DNA of 64,000 bases from Novosphingobium sp. SCN 66-18 (GCA_001725355.1 MEGD01000004.1:6138-70137); one strand, 5' to 3'; numbered from the stretch's first letter, positions 1-9,547 are shown. The notes: generated by a model from the sequence alone, not told the origin. Numbers and translations are program-made.

Positions 1-340
1 TGCCACTCCAGCCACTGTGGTACACAGTTACCGGCGCAAGGATCCTTGAAGAAATTGCCCCCATAAACAGCGATTTCTGATCGATACTCATGGCTCCGGA
101 AGGAGCGCCTTTGCAATTTAGAATTGTCGAATTCAACTCCGCAAACAGTCTATTTTCCTCAGCGGAGCCGGGAATTGACAACGCAACGGCCGTTGCGAGT
201 GGCCGCGCCATGCGCATGACGCACTCGCCGAGTTTGATCGGATCGTCGCCAGTTTCTTGAATACGCGCGACAGCCCCTCCAGAGGGCAGGATCACCCCTC
301 CCAAAAACATCAATACAAAAGATGGGGCGCTTAGCCTCAC
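1..340 (-). CDS. Hypothetical secreted protein, partial (C-terminus beyond the window edge)
   Basis: I do not recognise this gene. The reading frame is open from a GTG at 338-340 to the left edge, about 113 residues. The GTG overlaps the nuoF TGA by four bases (GTGA) and is preceded by a GGAGG-type ribosome site inside the nuoF end, so translation is probably coupled to nuoF. The first 25 residues look like a signal peptide: a basic start (VRLS), a hydrophobic run ([11 protein letters not shown]) and an Ala-Val-Ala cleavage motif before RIQ. A later ATG (308-310) would remove part of this. Codon use is visibly AT-richer than in nuoF (TTT, GTA, TTG). In other bacteria nuoG usually follows nuoF; this is not nuoG. 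It could be a genuine small exported protein or an insertion in the operon. Confidence 0.5.
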   Translation of the reverse strand, partial: MRLSAPSFVLMFLGGVILPSGGAVARIQETGDDPIKLGECVMRMARPLATAVALSIPGSAEENRLFAELNSTILNCKGAPSGAMSIDQKSLFMGAISSRILAPVTVYHSGWSG

Positions 341-1629
341 TCCGCCGCCTCCCGCACGGCGCCGTGTTCGGCGATCCGGCGTTCCAGTTCGGGGCGGAAG
401 TGGCGGATCAGGCCCTGGATCGGCCAGGCGGCCGCATCGCCCAGGGCGCAGATGGTGTGGCCTTCGACCTGCTTGGTCACGTTGAACAGCATGTCGATTT
501 CCTCGACCGCCGCATCGCCCGTGCGCAGACGCTCCATCACGCGCCACATCCAGCCGGTCCCTTCGCGGCACGGCGTGCACTGGCCGCAGCTTTCGTGCTT
601 GTAGAAGTGCGACAGGCGGGCGATCGCGCGGACGATGTCGGTGGACTTGTCCATCACGATCACGGCGGCGGTGCCAAGGCCCGAGCCGAGCGCGCGCAAG
701 CCGTCGAAGTCCATCGGCGCGTCCCAGATTTCCGCGGCCGGGACCAGCGGGACGGAGGAACCGCCGGGGATCACGGCGAGCAGGTTGTCCTTGCCGCCAC
801 GGATGCCGCCGCAGTGCTTTTCGATCAGTTCGCTGAACGGGATCGACATCTCTTCCTCGACCACGCAGGGCCGTTCGACGTGCCCGCTGATCTGGAAGAG
901 CTTGGTGCCCTTGTTGTTTTCGCGCCCGAACGAGGAGAACCACGAGGCGCCACGGCGCAGGATCGTGGGCGCGACCGCGATCGATTCGACGTTGTTGACC
1001 GTGGTCGGGCAGCCATAGAGGCCCGCGCCGGCCGGGAACGGCGGCTTGAGGCGCGGCTGCCCCTTCTTGCCTTCCAGGCTTTCGATCATCGCGGTTTCTT
1101 CACCGCAGATGTAGGCGCCCGCGCCGCGGTGGACGAAGACGTCGAAGTCATAGCCCGACCCGCAGGCGTTCTTGCCCAGCAGGCCGGCGGCATAAGCCTC
1201 GTCCCGCGCGGCGAACAGCGTTTCGGCCTCGCGGATGTATTCGCCGCGAATGTAGATGTAGGCCGCCCGCGCGCGCATCGCGAAGCCGGCCACCAGCGCG
1301 CCTTCCAGCAGCTTGTGCGGATCGTGGCGGATGATCTCGCGGTCCTTGCACGAACCCGGCTCGGATTCGTCGGCGTTGATGACGAGGAAGCTGGGCCGGC
1401 CGTCCTTCGATTCCTTGGGCATGAAGGACCACTTCATGCCGGTGGGGAAGCCCGCGCCGCCACGGCCGCGCAGGCCGGACGCCTTGATTTCCTCGATGAT
1501 GCCGTCCTGCCCGCGTTCGAGCAGCGCCTTGGTGTTGTCCCAGTCCCCGCGCGCCTGCGCGGCGGGCAGGTTCCACGGCTGGTAGCCGTAGACGTTGGTG
1601 AAGATGCGGTCCTTGTCGGCGAGAGCCAT
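337..1629 (-). CDS. nuoF: NADH-quinone oxidoreductase subunit F (NADH/FMN-binding)
   Basis: This is the peripheral-arm subunit of respiratory complex I that takes electrons from NADH through FMN. Visible signatures in the 430 residues are the glycine-rich [10 protein letters not shown] at about 55-64 (FMN/NADH site), the central SLBB-type region, and a C-terminal [4Fe-4S] cluster motif CGQCTPC (Cys348, 351, 354) with Cys394. The length is normal for the family. It begins at an ATG three bases after the nuoE stop and its own stop overlaps the next gene's GTG, so it sits inside a translationally coupled operon reading nuoA-B-C-D-(NTF2)-E-F. The rest of complex I (nuoG-N) is presumably beyond the left edge. 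Confidence 0.97.
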   Translation of the reverse strand: MALADKDRIFTNVYGYQPWNLPAAQARGDWDNTKALLERGQDGIIEEIKASGLRGRGGAGFPTGMKWSFMPKESKDGRPSFLVINADESEPGSCKDREIIRHDPHKLLEGALVAGFAMRARAAYIYIRGEYIREAETLFAARDEAYAAGLLGKNACGSGYDFDVFVHRGAGAYICGEETAMIESLEGKKGQPRLKPPFPAGAGLYGCPTTVNNVESIAVAPTILRRGASWFSSFGRENNKGTKLFQISGHVERPCVVEEEMSIPFSELIEKHCGGIRGGKDNLLAVIPGGSSVPLVPAAEIWDAPMDFDGLRALGSGLGTAAVIVMDKSTDIVRAIARLSHFYKHESCGQCTPCREGTGWMWRVMERLRTGDAAVEEIDMLFNVTKQVEGHTICALGDAAAWPIQGLIRHFRPELERRIAEHGAVREAAE

Positions 1630-1632
1630 GGC

Positions 1633-2301
1633 TTACCATTCCCCCCGATAATCGTGGTTTTCGCTGACCATCGCGGTCAGGTTGCTGAGCGCGCCGGCCG
1701 GTTCCACCGTGTGGCGGCCGGGAAGCTGCGTGCCGGTCTTCGGCTGCTTGCCCGCCGCCAGTTCGTCGAGGATGCGGTCCATATCGGCGGGGGTCAGATC
1801 CTCGTAGTTGTCGTCGTTGATCTGGACCATCGGGGCCGAGGCGCAGTTGCCCATGCATTCGACCTCGGTGAACGACCACAGGCCGTCATCGGTGATATGC
1901 CCGGCCTTCATCCCGCGCTTCTTGCAGGCGGCGATGATGTCGTCCGACCCGCGCAACATGCACGGCGTGGTGCCGCAGACCTGCACGTGGAAGCGGCCGA
2001 TCGGGGCGATGTTGTACATCGTGTAGAACGTCGCGACCTCGACCACGCGGATGATCGGCATGGAGAGATAGGCGGCGACATATTCCATCACCGGGATCGG
2101 CAGCCAGCCTTGCGTGTTCAGTTCCGCGCCGACCTGCCGCTGGGCCAGATCGAGCAGCGGCATCACCGCCGAGCGCTGCCGCCCTTCGGGATAGCGCGCC
2201 ACGATCTCCTTCGCCTTCTCCGCGTTCTCGGCAGTCCAGGCAAAGGCGCCCCAGCGGGCGCGCAGTTCCGGGGTATCCGGTTCGATGTAGCGGTCAGCCA
2301 T
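1633..2301 (-). CDS. nuoE: NADH-quinone oxidoreductase subunit E ([2Fe-2S] protein)
   Basis: This is the thioredoxin-fold [2Fe-2S] subunit of complex I that partners NuoF. Cluster ligands are visible as Cys109-x4-Cys114 (CGTTPC) and Cys149-x3-Cys153 (CMGNC). Its 222 residues are somewhat longer than the E. coli protein because of a C-terminal extension of about 50 residues after the cluster domain, which is usual in alphaproteobacteria. The ATG overlaps the stop of the upstream NTF2-like gene by one base (TGATG), and nuoF starts three bases after its stop, so all three are likely co-translated. Confidence 0.96.
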   Translation of the reverse strand: MADRYIEPDTPELRARWGAFAWTAENAEKAKEIVARYPEGRQRSAVMPLLDLAQRQVGAELNTQGWLPIPVMEYVAAYLSMPIIRVVEVATFYTMYNIAPIGRFHVQVCGTTPCMLRGSDDIIAACKKRGMKAGHITDDGLWSFTEVECMGNCASAPMVQINDDNYEDLTPADMDRILDELAAGKQPKTGTQLPGRHTVEPAGALSNLTAMVSENHDYRGEW

Positions 2302-2651
2302 CAGCGAATAAACTCCACCCGAGAGCAGTTTTCGCCCTCGAAAGTATAGACTGCGATCACGTCGAACGGTTCGACCAGCGCCGACCCGTCGGTGGCGGGG
2401 CCGCGCGTGACGTGTTCGCGCATCAGCACGTAGTTGCCGATCGCCTGCGCGTCGCGGATCTCGGCATGGTTCTGCGGCCAGCGGGCGAACGCGGCGGCAA
2501 GGCCGGAACGCGTGCCTTCCTTGCCCTCGCGCACCACATCCCCGCGATAGTTCGCCTCGCAGGCGTCGTCGGTCATGTAGGAGACGTAGGTATCCACGTC
2601 CTGCGCGTTATAGGCCGCGATCATCGCCTTGGCCGTATCGACGTTGCTCAA
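2301..2651 (-). CDS. NTF2/SnoaL-like small protein inside the nuo operon
   Basis: This 116-residue protein lies between nuoD and nuoE. I chose the TTG at 2649-2651: it overlaps the nuoD TGA by four bases (TTGA) and has a GGGGAG ribosome site eight bases upstream, whereas the in-frame GTG at 2660 would sit inside that site. The N-terminus ([26 protein letters not shown]) and the later [15 protein letters not shown] pattern are typical of the SnoaL/NTF2 cone fold (nuclear transport factor 2-like). Such proteins bind small molecules or act as isomerases; no catalytic residues can be assigned here. It is not a standard complex I subunit. Tight overlaps on both sides show it is expressed with complex I, so a role in assembly or an accessory role is possible but is inference. 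Confidence 0.8.
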   Translation of the reverse strand: MSNVDTAKAMIAAYNAQDVDTYVSYMTDDACEANYRGDVVREGKEGTRSGLAAAFARWPQNHAEIRDAQAIGNYVLMREHVTRGPATDGSALVEPFDVIAVYTFEGENCSRVEFIR

Positions 2652-3859
2652 CGGTCGCACTCCCCGAACACCACGTCGATGGCGCCAAGGATCGCGGTCG
2701 CGTCGGGCAGCATGTGGCCCTTGCACATGAAGTCCATCGCCTGAAGGTGGCTGAACGCGGTCGGCCGGATCTTGCAGCGGTACGGCTTGTTGCTGCCGTC
2801 CGAGACGAGATAGACGCCGAATTCGCCCTTGGGGCTTTCGGTGGCGACATAGACTTCGCCGGCCGGAACGTGGAAGCCTTCCGAATAGAGCTTGAAGTGA
2901 TGGATCAGCGATTCCATCGAGCTCTTCATCTCGCCGCGCTTGGGCGGGACCACCTTGCGGTCGGTCGAGCTGACCGGACCTTCGGGCATTTCGGCCAGGC
3001 ACTGCTTCATGATCCGCGCGGACTGGCGGACTTCCTCCACGCGCACCATGAAACGATCATAGCAATCGCCGCTGGTGCCGACGGGAATCTCGAAGTCCAT
3101 GCGGTCATAGACGTCATAGGGCTGCGCCTTGCGCAGATCCCACGCGATGCCCGAACCGCGGATCATCGGGCCGGAGAAGCCCCAGCGGATCGCGTCTTCC
3201 TTGCTGACCACCGCGATATCGACGTTGCGCTGCTTGAAGATGCGGTTGTCGACCAGCAGGCTCATCGCGTCCTCGAACAGCTGCGGCAGGCGCGTGTCGA
3301 GCCAGTCGCCGATGTCGGTCAGCAGCTTCAGCGGCACGTCCTGGTGCACGCCGCCGGGGCGGAACCAGGCCGAATGCATCCGCGCGCCCGATGCGCGTTC
3401 GAAGAAGTTGAGACAGTCCTCGCGGATTTCGAACAGCCACAGGTTCGGCGTCATCGCGCCCACGTCCATGACGTGCGAGCCGATGTTGAGCATGTGGTTG
3501 CAGATGCGCGTCAGTTCGGCGAACAGCACGCGCAGGTACTGACCGCGCAGCGGCACCTCGAGGTTGAGCAGCTTTTCGACCGCGAGCACGTAGGAGTGCT
3601 CCATGCCCAGCGGCGAGCAGTAGTCGAGCCGGTCGAAGTACGGCAGCGCCTGGGTATAGGTCTTGTATTCGATCAGCTTTTCGGTGCCGCGATGAAGCAG
3701 GCCGACGTGCGGATCGATCCGTTCGATGATCTCGCCGTCCAGCTCCATGACCATGCGCAGCACGCCGTGCGCCGCCGGATGCTGGGGGCCGAAGTTGATC
3801 GTGTAGTTGGTGATGACCTCGTCGCCGGTGGTCGGCGATTCTTCGAGCTGGAAGCTCAT
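2648..3859 (-). CDS. nuoD: NADH-quinone oxidoreductase subunit D (49-kDa subunit)
   Basis: This is the complex I subunit related to the large subunit of [NiFe] hydrogenases. With NuoB it forms the quinone-binding cavity at the peripheral/membrane arm junction. Family hallmarks in the 403 residues are the N-terminal [28 protein letters not shown], and the C-terminal [20 protein letters not shown] end. Length and start agree with alphaproteobacterial NuoD. The ATG overlaps the nuoC stop by four bases, and the stop overlaps the TTG of the NTF2-like gene. Confidence 0.97.
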   Translation of the reverse strand: MSFQLEESPTTGDEVITNYTINFGPQHPAAHGVLRMVMELDGEIIERIDPHVGLLHRGTEKLIEYKTYTQALPYFDRLDYCSPLGMEHSYVLAVEKLLNLEVPLRGQYLRVLFAELTRICNHMLNIGSHVMDVGAMTPNLWLFEIREDCLNFFERASGARMHSAWFRPGGVHQDVPLKLLTDIGDWLDTRLPQLFEDAMSLLVDNRIFKQRNVDIAVVSKEDAIRWGFSGPMIRGSGIAWDLRKAQPYDVYDRMDFEIPVGTSGDCYDRFMVRVEEVRQSARIMKQCLAEMPEGPVSSTDRKVVPPKRGEMKSSMESLIHHFKLYSEGFHVPAGEVYVATESPKGEFGVYLVSDGSNKPYRCKIRPTAFSHLQAMDFMCKGHMLPDATAILGAIDVVFGECDR

Positions 3860-4674
3860 GCGCCGTCTCCTTCAACCTTGCGGTCGGTCTTTGCCGGAGC
3901 CCCGGGCTCGTCCTTGGCCGTCGTCTTGGGCGCGCCTGCGACCGGCTTCGCCGCCTCGGCATTGGCCTTGTCGCCCGCGCCGGTATCGGCGGGCTTCTCG
4001 GTAACCTTCGGCGTATCGACCTTGGGCGCGGGCGCCGGCGCGGCCGGCGCGGGCGAAGCCGTCGCCTTTTCATCGCCCGGCAGCACGTATTCCGCGCCTT
4101 CCCACGGGCTCATGAAGTCGAACTGGCGCAGATCCTGCGCAAGCTCGACCGGTTCATAGACCACGCGCTTGTCCTCTTCGGAATAGCGCAGTTCGACATA
4201 GCCCGTCAGCGGGAAGTCCTTGCGGAACGGATGCCCCTGGAAGCCGTAGTCGGTGAGGATGCGGCGCAGGTCCGGATGGCCGGCGAACAGCACGCCGAAC
4301 ATGTCGTACACTTCGCGCTCGTACCAGCCGGCGACAGGCCAAAGGGTCGTCACCGTCGGCACCGGAGTCGCCTCGTCGGTCGAAACCTTGACGATGATCC
4401 GATGGTTCTTCGTCAGCGAGAGCAGGCAGTAGCAGACCTCGAAACGGTCAGGCCGCTGCGGATAATCCACGCCGGCGATTTCCATGAGCTGCTGGTATTC
4501 GTGCCCGTCGCGCAGCAGACGCAGCGCGTCCTCCACGCGATCGCGCGCGACGGTGAGCAGGACTTCGCCATGCTCTTCCTTCGCCGAAACCAGCATGGCG
4601 CCCAGCGCCGCCGAAAGCGTGTCCAGCACGCCTTCGTTCGAGGTGAAGCGCGGGGCGGAATGAACGACCGTCAT
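3856..4674 (-). CDS. nuoC: NADH-quinone oxidoreductase subunit C (30-kDa subunit) with Ala/Pro/Lys-rich tail
   Basis: This is a peripheral-arm subunit of complex I. The family signature is clear around residues 117-150 ([35 protein letters not shown]). The conserved part ends near residue 200 with a typical SPWEG motif; a 65-70-residue low-complexity tail rich in Ala, Pro, Lys and Thr follows. Such tails occur in some alphaproteobacterial NuoC proteins but their function is unknown. The gene starts ten bases after the nuoB stop and overlaps nuoD by four bases. NuoC and NuoD are separate here, not fused as in enterobacteria. Confidence 0.96.
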   Translation of the reverse strand: MTVVHSAPRFTSNEGVLDTLSAALGAMLVSAKEEHGEVLLTVARDRVEDALRLLRDGHEYQQLMEIAGVDYPQRPDRFEVCYCLLSLTKNHRIIVKVSTDEATPVPTVTTLWPVAGWYEREVYDMFGVLFAGHPDLRRILTDYGFQGHPFRKDFPLTGYVELRYSEEDKRVVYEPVELAQDLRQFDFMSPWEGAEYVLPGDEKATASPAPAAPAPAPKVDTPKVTEKPADTGAGDKANAEAAKPVAGAPKTTAKDEPGAPAKTDRKVEGDGA

Positions 4675-4684
4675 GCCCTTCTCC

Positions 4685-5245
4685 TCAACGCTCGAGCGTG
4701 CCGACGCGGCGGATCTTCCGCTGCAGCTGCATCACGCCGTAAAGCAGCGCCTCGGCGGTGGGAGGGCAGCCAGGCACGTAGATGTCGACCGGCACGATGC
4801 GATCGCAGCCGCGCACCACCGAATAGCTGTAGTGGTAGTAGCCGCCGCCGTTGGCGCACGAGCCCATCGAGATGACGTACTTCGGGTCCGACATCTGGTC
4901 ATAGACCTTGCGCAGCGCCGGAGCCATCTTGTTGCACAGCGTGCCCGCCACGATCATCACGTCCGACTGGCGCGGGGAAGCGCGCGGGGCAACGCCGAAG
5001 CGTTCCATGTCATAACGGGGCATGTTCACGTGGATCATCTCGACCGCGCAGCAGGCAAGGCCGAACGTCATCCACCACAGCGAGCCGGTGCGCGCCCACT
5101 GGAACAGCTCCTCGGTCGAGGTGACGAGGAAACCCTTGTCCGAAACCTCGGCATTGAGGCTTTCGAAGAACGCCTGATCCGGCGCGGCGATGGCGGAGCC
5201 GGCGGCAGTGCCCGGCACAGTCGGAGCGGTGACCATGTTGCTCAT
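4685..5245 (-). CDS. nuoB: NADH-quinone oxidoreductase subunit B (N2 cluster subunit)
   Basis: NuoB carries the terminal [4Fe-4S] cluster N2 that reduces quinone. Ligand cysteines are visible as the tandem Cys65-Cys66 (LACCAVEM), Cys130 (GSCANGG) and Cys160 ([10 protein letters not shown]). The frame is open further upstream, but the ATG at 5243-5245 (MSNMVTAP) is chosen because it overlaps the nuoA TGA by four bases and gives 186 residues, the usual size. A second ATG three codons on is also possible. Confidence 0.96.
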   Translation of the reverse strand: MSNMVTAPTVPGTAAGSAIAAPDQAFFESLNAEVSDKGFLVTSTEELFQWARTGSLWWMTFGLACCAVEMIHVNMPRYDMERFGVAPRASPRQSDVMIVAGTLCNKMAPALRKVYDQMSDPKYVISMGSCANGGGYYHYSYSVVRGCDRIVPVDIYVPGCPPTAEALLYGVMQLQRKIRRVGTLER

Positions 5246-5616
5246 TCCCAATCCAGCGCTCCCTTTTTCCAGGCATAGGCGAACCCGACGACCAGTTCCG
5301 CAAGGAACAGCATCATCGTGAACCAGCCGGCCCAGCCGGTTTCCTTGAGGCTGACCGCCCAGGGAAACAGGAACGCCGCTTCCAGATCGAAGATGATGAA
5401 CAGGATCGCGACCAGATAGAACCGGACGTCGAACTGGCTGCGCGGGTCCTCGAACGCGGGGAAGCCGCATTCGTACTCGCTGAGCTTTTCCGCGTTCGGA
5501 TTGTAGGTCCCCGTCAAGCGGGAAACGCCCATCGGCAGGAACACAAAGGCACTGGAAAGCGCGAGAGCGATCCCGAGGAAGATCAGGATCGGCAGATATT
5601 GTGACAGATCGACCAA
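5242..5616 (-). CDS. nuoA: NADH-quinone oxidoreductase subunit A (membrane subunit), TTG start
   Basis: NuoA is a small membrane subunit of complex I with three transmembrane helices, seen here at about residues 9-29, 66-86 and 96-116. The loop between the first two contains the family's YECGFPAF with its conserved cysteine, and the second helix has [14 protein letters not shown]. The only start giving a full-length protein is TTG at 5614-5616 ([10 protein letters not shown]); no good ribosome site precedes it. It is the first gene of the nuo operon. The operon promoter should lie in the 161 bases between this start and the aldehyde dehydrogenase stop, but I see no convincing -35/-10 pair there. 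Confidence 0.94.
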   Translation of the reverse strand: MVDLSQYLPILIFLGIALALSSAFVFLPMGVSRLTGTYNPNAEKLSEYECGFPAFEDPRSQFDVRFYLVAILFIIFDLEAAFLFPWAVSLKETGWAGWFTMMLFLAELVVGFAYAWKKGALDWE

Positions 5617-5777
5617 GGGGCTGACTCGCCTAGCTGGTGTTCGCTCCGCGCCCTAGTCCCGACGCCGCCCGCGCGCAAGTGCCGTGCAGCGCACACAAGG
5701 GCAGTTTCTCCACCCTTTTGGCCTTCCCCTGCCGATAGCAGCCCCGTTTCCGGCCCTCCCGCGATCGTATGCGGGGC

Positions 5778-7208
5778 TTACTTAAGTTGCATCTTCAGGG
5801 TGCGCTGCGTCGCAGCACCGTAGGGCGGCCGCAGCCCCGCCAACTTCGCAAGATCGACCTTCGGCTGACGATAGACCGCGCGCGCATGGCTGAACGTGCG
5901 GAAACCTTCCACGCCATGGTAGCTGCCCATGCCCGAAGGTCCGATCCCGCCGAACGGCAGGTCGTCGGCGGAAACGTGGAAGATCACGTCGTTGACGGTA
6001 ACCCCGCCCGAGATGGTGCGGGTCAGCACCTTCTCCGCCTCGGCCTTGTCCTGGCCGAAGTAATACAGCCCCAGCGGACGATCGTGCGCGTTGACGTAGT
6101 CGATCACCTCGTCGATTGCGCGATAGGTTTTCACCGGCAGGACCGGACCGAAGATTTCCTCCTGCATCACGCGCATGTCGTCGTTGACGTTGCGCAGGAT
6201 GGTCAGCGGCATCTTGTTGCCGTTGGTGCCGGCGAAGTCCTCGCCGCCCGGATTGACGACGATCGCCTCGGCGCCTTTCTCGCGCGCGTCCTCCACCAGC
6301 CCGACCAGGCGATCGCGGTGGCGGCGGTTGATGACCGAGGTGTAGTCGTCGTTGGCCAGCAGCGTCGGATACATCGAGCTGACCCCGGCGGCGACGGCGG
6401 CGATGGCGCGGTCCTCCAGTTCCTCGGGCACCATCAGGTAGTCCGGCGCCAGGCAGATCTGCCCCGCATTCATCATCTTGCCCAGCGCCACCCGCTCGGC
6501 GCTGCGCTGGATGTCCGCGCTGCGGCCGAAGATCGTCGGCGACTTGCCGCCCAGTTCCAGCGTGACCGGAACGAGGTGGTCGGCCGCGGCATGGAGCACG
6601 TGGCGGCCGATCGGCGTCGCGCCGGTGAACAGCAGGTGATCGAACGGCAGCCCGCAGAACGCCTGACCGGTCTCCGGCCCGCCCGTAACCACCGCCACTT
6701 CCTCTTCAGCGAAGTAGCGCGGAAACAGCTCCTGCATCAGTTCAGACGTGCGCTCGGTAAATTCCGAAGGCTTGAGCATCGCGCGATTGCCGGCAGCGAA
6801 GGCCTGCGCCAGCGGGGCCATGGTCAGCCCGACGGGGAAGTTCCACGGCGCGACGATGCCGATCACGCCCTTGGGCTCGTAACGCACTTCCGCCCGCGCG
6901 CCGAGCAGGTTCAGCGGGAAGTTGACGTGGCGCTTTTCGGGACGCGACCAGTGTTTCATCCGCTTCTGCGAATAGCGCACGATGCTGACCGAGGGCATGA
7001 TGTCGGTGAGCATGGACTGTTCGTGGCTGCGGTGGCCGAAATCGGCGCTCATCGCCTTGGCGAACGCCTCGCCATGCTCCTTGAGCAGCGTGGCGCAGCG
7101 CTCCAGCCGGTCGTGTCGCACCGAAAGCGCTTCCGGGCGCGCCGCCGTGAAGGCCGTACGCTGGCGTTCCAGGACAGCCAGCATGTCCGCGCGATTCGTC
7201 TCGTTCAT
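5778..7208 (-). CDS. NAD(P)-dependent aldehyde dehydrogenase, coniferyl-aldehyde-dehydrogenase-like
   Basis: This protein oxidises an aldehyde to the acid. Family features are PWNFP (121-125) in the cofactor site, the general base Glu218 (TLELGGKSP) and the nucleophile Cys252 (NAGQICLAPDY). The lack of the usual N-terminal 20-30 residues and the short 476-residue length fit the coniferyl aldehyde dehydrogenase subgroup, which acts in lignin-derived phenylpropanoid breakdown; the true substrate is not shown by sequence. I chose the ATG at 7206-7208 (MNETNRADML). The frame is open to 7265, but that would overlap the prepilin peptidase end, while the shorter start leaves a 38-base gap and has a GGGGA ribosome site. 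Confidence 0.88.
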   Translation of the reverse strand: MNETNRADMLAVLERQRTAFTAARPEALSVRHDRLERCATLLKEHGEAFAKAMSADFGHRSHEQSMLTDIMPSVSIVRYSQKRMKHWSRPEKRHVNFPLNLLGARAEVRYEPKGVIGIVAPWNFPVGLTMAPLAQAFAAGNRAMLKPSEFTERTSELMQELFPRYFAEEEVAVVTGGPETGQAFCGLPFDHLLFTGATPIGRHVLHAAADHLVPVTLELGGKSPTIFGRSADIQRSAERVALGKMMNAGQICLAPDYLMVPEELEDRAIAAVAAGVSSMYPTLLANDDYTSVINRRHRDRLVGLVEDAREKGAEAIVVNPGGEDFAGTNGNKMPLTILRNVNDDMRVMQEEIFGPVLPVKTYRAIDEVIDYVNAHDRPLGLYYFGQDKAEAEKVLTRTISGGVTVNDVIFHVSADDLPFGGIGPSGMGSYHGVEGFRTFSHARAVYRQPKVDLAKLAGLRPPYGAATQRTLKMQLK

Positions 7209-7246
7209 CACAATCCCCGTCCCCGAACCGCTTGTGCCGGTCCGAT

Positions 7247-8017
7247 TTATCCGAAGCCCTGGCACAGGAAGGTCAGCCAGCCGGCAAGGGCAAGGCAGGT
7301 TCCGAGCGGCATGGCCGTTTGGCGCGAGACCTTACGGCCTCGCGCGAGCAAAGCAACCGTTGCGAGAAGCCCGATCACGCTGCCGCCCAGCAGGGTGGCC
7401 ACCGTGCCCACCGGCCCGAGCCACAGGCCGATCGCGCCCAGCAGCAGCGGGTCCCCTCCCCCCATGCCTTCGCGGCCACGGACCCGGCGGTAATAGGCGG
7501 CGATCAGCCAGAGCATACCGAAGCCGGCCAGCGCCCCCGCGCCGGCCCACAGGACCGGGCCGCTATCGCGCTCCACCGCCCCGCGCAGCAGCGCCAGCGC
7601 GCCTCCCGAACCGGCGAGCGTCCCCACCAGCGGCAAGGGCAGCCAGAAGTGCCGCAGATCGAGCAGCGCCAGCAACAGCAGCTGCCAGCCCAGCACCATC
7701 GCGGCCAGCGCGGTGCGATCGGGCATCGCCATCACGGAAACGAGCGCCACCATCGCGCCGCCCAGTTCGCAGCCCAGTTGCCAGCCGCCGATCGCGCCGC
7801 CGCAGCGCCGACACCGTCCGCGCTGCGCGATCCACGAAATCACCGGCACCAGTTCCAGCGGGCCGAGCGCTCGCCCGCAATGATCGCAGGCAGACCGCCC
7901 GGTCACGATCGAACGCCCCTCCGGCAACCGCGCCAGCGCCGCGCCCAGGAAGCTCCCGACGATCGCCCCCAGCATCGCCGAAGCGGACCAGATCAGCGGC
8001 AGGCTGGCATATGCCAC
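7247..8017 (-). CDS. Prepilin peptidase / N-methyltransferase (A24 family), GTG start
   Basis: This inner-membrane aspartic protease cleaves type IV prepilin or pseudopilin leaders and methylates the new N-terminus. The 256 residues show the N-terminal zinc-binding methyltransferase domain with two CxxC pairs (Cys44/47 and Cys69/72) and the two catalytic aspartates, Asp120 in LLDLRHF and Asp189 in GMGGGDPLLLG. About seven hydrophobic helices are visible. The start is GTG at 8015-8017 with GGGGGAG ten bases upstream. No pilin or secretion genes adjoin it, so it may serve a type II secretion or type IV pilus system encoded elsewhere. Confidence 0.9.
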   Translation of the reverse strand: MAYASLPLIWSASAMLGAIVGSFLGAALARLPEGRSIVTGRSACDHCGRALGPLELVPVISWIAQRGRCRRCGGAIGGWQLGCELGGAMVALVSVMAMPDRTALAAMVLGWQLLLLALLDLRHFWLPLPLVGTLAGSGGALALLRGAVERDSGPVLWAGAGALAGFGMLWLIAAYYRRVRGREGMGGGDPLLLGAIGLWLGPVGTVATLLGGSVIGLLATVALLARGRKVSRQTAMPLGTCLALAGWLTFLCQGFG

Positions 8018-8215
8018 GCGTTCGTGACTCCCCCGTCGGCTCGATTGCCATGAGTGCGGCGTGGCAGTATGGCCCCGCCAAGTCCAGCCCCGGCGCGATC
8101 GTGGCCAGAGGAACCGCCAACGAACCGTACCGGATCGTCAGACGGTTGCCGCCCGCCCGGACCGACCCCATATCCGGGTCTTTCCTGACCTGCACATTGA
8201 AGGAGTGTGATCGCC

Positions 8216-9412
8216 ATGGCCCAGTTTTCCGCCGCAGATCCGGTCGTTATCCTGTCTTACGCGCGCACTCCGATGGGTTCGATGCAGGGCGCGCTGTCCG
8301 ATGCCGCCGCCACCGACCTGGGCGCCACCGCCGTGAAGGCCGCCGTCGAGCGCGCCGGCGTGGCAGGCGACAAGATCGACCGTGTTTACATGGGCTGCGT
8401 GCTGCCCGCCGGGCTGGGCCAGGCGCCCGCGCGCCAGGCCGCGATCAAGGCCGGACTGCCCAAGTCCGTGCAGGCGACCACCGTCAACAAAGTCTGCGGC
8501 TCCGGTATGCAGACGGTCATCATGGGCGCCGAGGCACTGGCTTCGGGCAGCGTCGACGTGATCGTGGCCGGCGGCATGGAAAGCATGACCAACGCGCCCT
8601 ACCTGCTCAAGAAGCACCGTTCGGGCGCGCGCATCGGGCATGATACCGCTTACGACCACATGTTCCTCGATGGCTTGGAAGACGCCTACGAACCCGGCCG
8701 CGCGATGGGCACGTTCGCGCAGGATACCGCCAACGAATACCAGCTGACCCGCGAAGCGCAGGATGGCTACGCGATCGAATCGCTGCGCCGCGCGCAGGCC
8801 GCCATTTCCGAAGGCGCCTTCGTGGACGAAATCGCGCCGGTCACCGTGAAGTCGCGCGGCGGCGATGTCGTGGTCGATACCGACGAACAGCCCGGCAAGG
8901 GCCGCCCGGACAAGATCCCGACGCTCAAGCCCGCCTTCGCCAAGGACGGCACGATCACGGCCGCCACCTCCAGCTCGATTTCCGACGGCGCCGCCGCCGT
9001 GGTGATCACCCGCCAGAGCGTTGCCGATGCGGAAGGGCTGAAGCCGGTGGCGAAGGTCGTGGCGCTTGCCGCGCACGCGCAGGAGCCGAAGGACTTCACC
9101 GTCGCCCCGGTTGGCGCGATCACCAAGGTGCTGGAGCGCGCCGGCTGGTCGATCGGCGATGTCGACCTGTTCGAAGTGAACGAAGCCTTCGCCTGCGTCG
9201 CGATGTTCGCGATGCATGACCTGGGCATCCCGCACGAGAAGATCAACGTCCACGGCGGCGCCACCGCGCTGGGCCATCCGATCGGCGCCAGTGGCACGCG
9301 CATCGTCACCACGCTGATCGGCGCGCTGAAGCGCCACGGCAAGACCAAAGGCGTGGCCAGCCTGTGCATCGGTGGCGGCGAAGCCACCGCGCTGGCGATC
9401 GAACTGGTCTGA
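8216..9412 (+). CDS. Acetyl-CoA C-acetyltransferase (thiolase)
   Basis: This thiolase condenses two acetyl-CoA to acetoacetyl-CoA or cleaves the reverse. It has the acyl-accepting Cys94 (NKVCGSGMQT), the NEAF motif (EVNEAFA), His near residue 350 (GGATALGHPIGASG) and the C-terminal catalytic Cys in LCIGGGEA. Its 398 residues match the biosynthetic/degradative thiolase size. The ATG at 8216 is preceded by AAGGAG at a good distance; the upstream in-frame GTG (8207) would sit on the ribosome site. It stands alone, divergent from the prepilin peptidase, and is followed by a dispersed repeat. Confidence 0.94.
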   Translation: MAQFSAADPVVILSYARTPMGSMQGALSDAAATDLGATAVKAAVERAGVAGDKIDRVYMGCVLPAGLGQAPARQAAIKAGLPKSVQATTVNKVCGSGMQTVIMGAEALASGSVDVIVAGGMESMTNAPYLLKKHRSGARIGHDTAYDHMFLDGLEDAYEPGRAMGTFAQDTANEYQLTREAQDGYAIESLRRAQAAISEGAFVDEIAPVTVKSRGGDVVVDTDEQPGKGRPDKIPTLKPAFAKDGTITAATSSSISDGAAAVVITRQSVADAEGLKPVAKVVALAAHAQEPKDFTVAPVGAITKVLERAGWSIGDVDLFEVNEAFACVAMFAMHDLGIPHEKINVHGGATALGHPIGASGTRIVTTLIGALKRHGKTKGVASLCIGGGEATALAIELV

Positions 9413-9420
9413 TCGGACCT

Positions 9421-9502
9421 GCCCACCCCCACCCCCTCCCGCTTGCGGGAGGGGAGCGAGACTTGCGCCGCCGGAGGCGGCGTTAGTCGCAGCGGGGTGG
9501 GC
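9421..9502. repeat. Dispersed intergenic repeat, copy A (82 bp)
   Basis: The element has terminal inverted repeats GCCCACCCC / GGGGTGGGC. Inside are a perfect 10-bp stem with a TT loop (9433-9454) and a 7-bp stem CGCCGCC-GGA-GGCGGCG (9466-9482), followed by GTTAGTCGCAG. A second copy lies at 62730-62835 in the same arrangement. It begins nine bases after the thiolase stop, so it could also act as a transcript end. No coding potential. Confidence 0.85.
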
Positions 9503-9547
9503 TTCCTACGCTCCGCGCTAGCAAACGATACGCGGCGGGCGCCGGCG

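Noticed and set aside
322-2349. 675-codon plus-strand frame antisense to nuoE/nuoF
   Set aside because: It is a GC-rich shadow of the conserved nuo genes; composition is Arg/Ala/His-rich with no recognisable domain.
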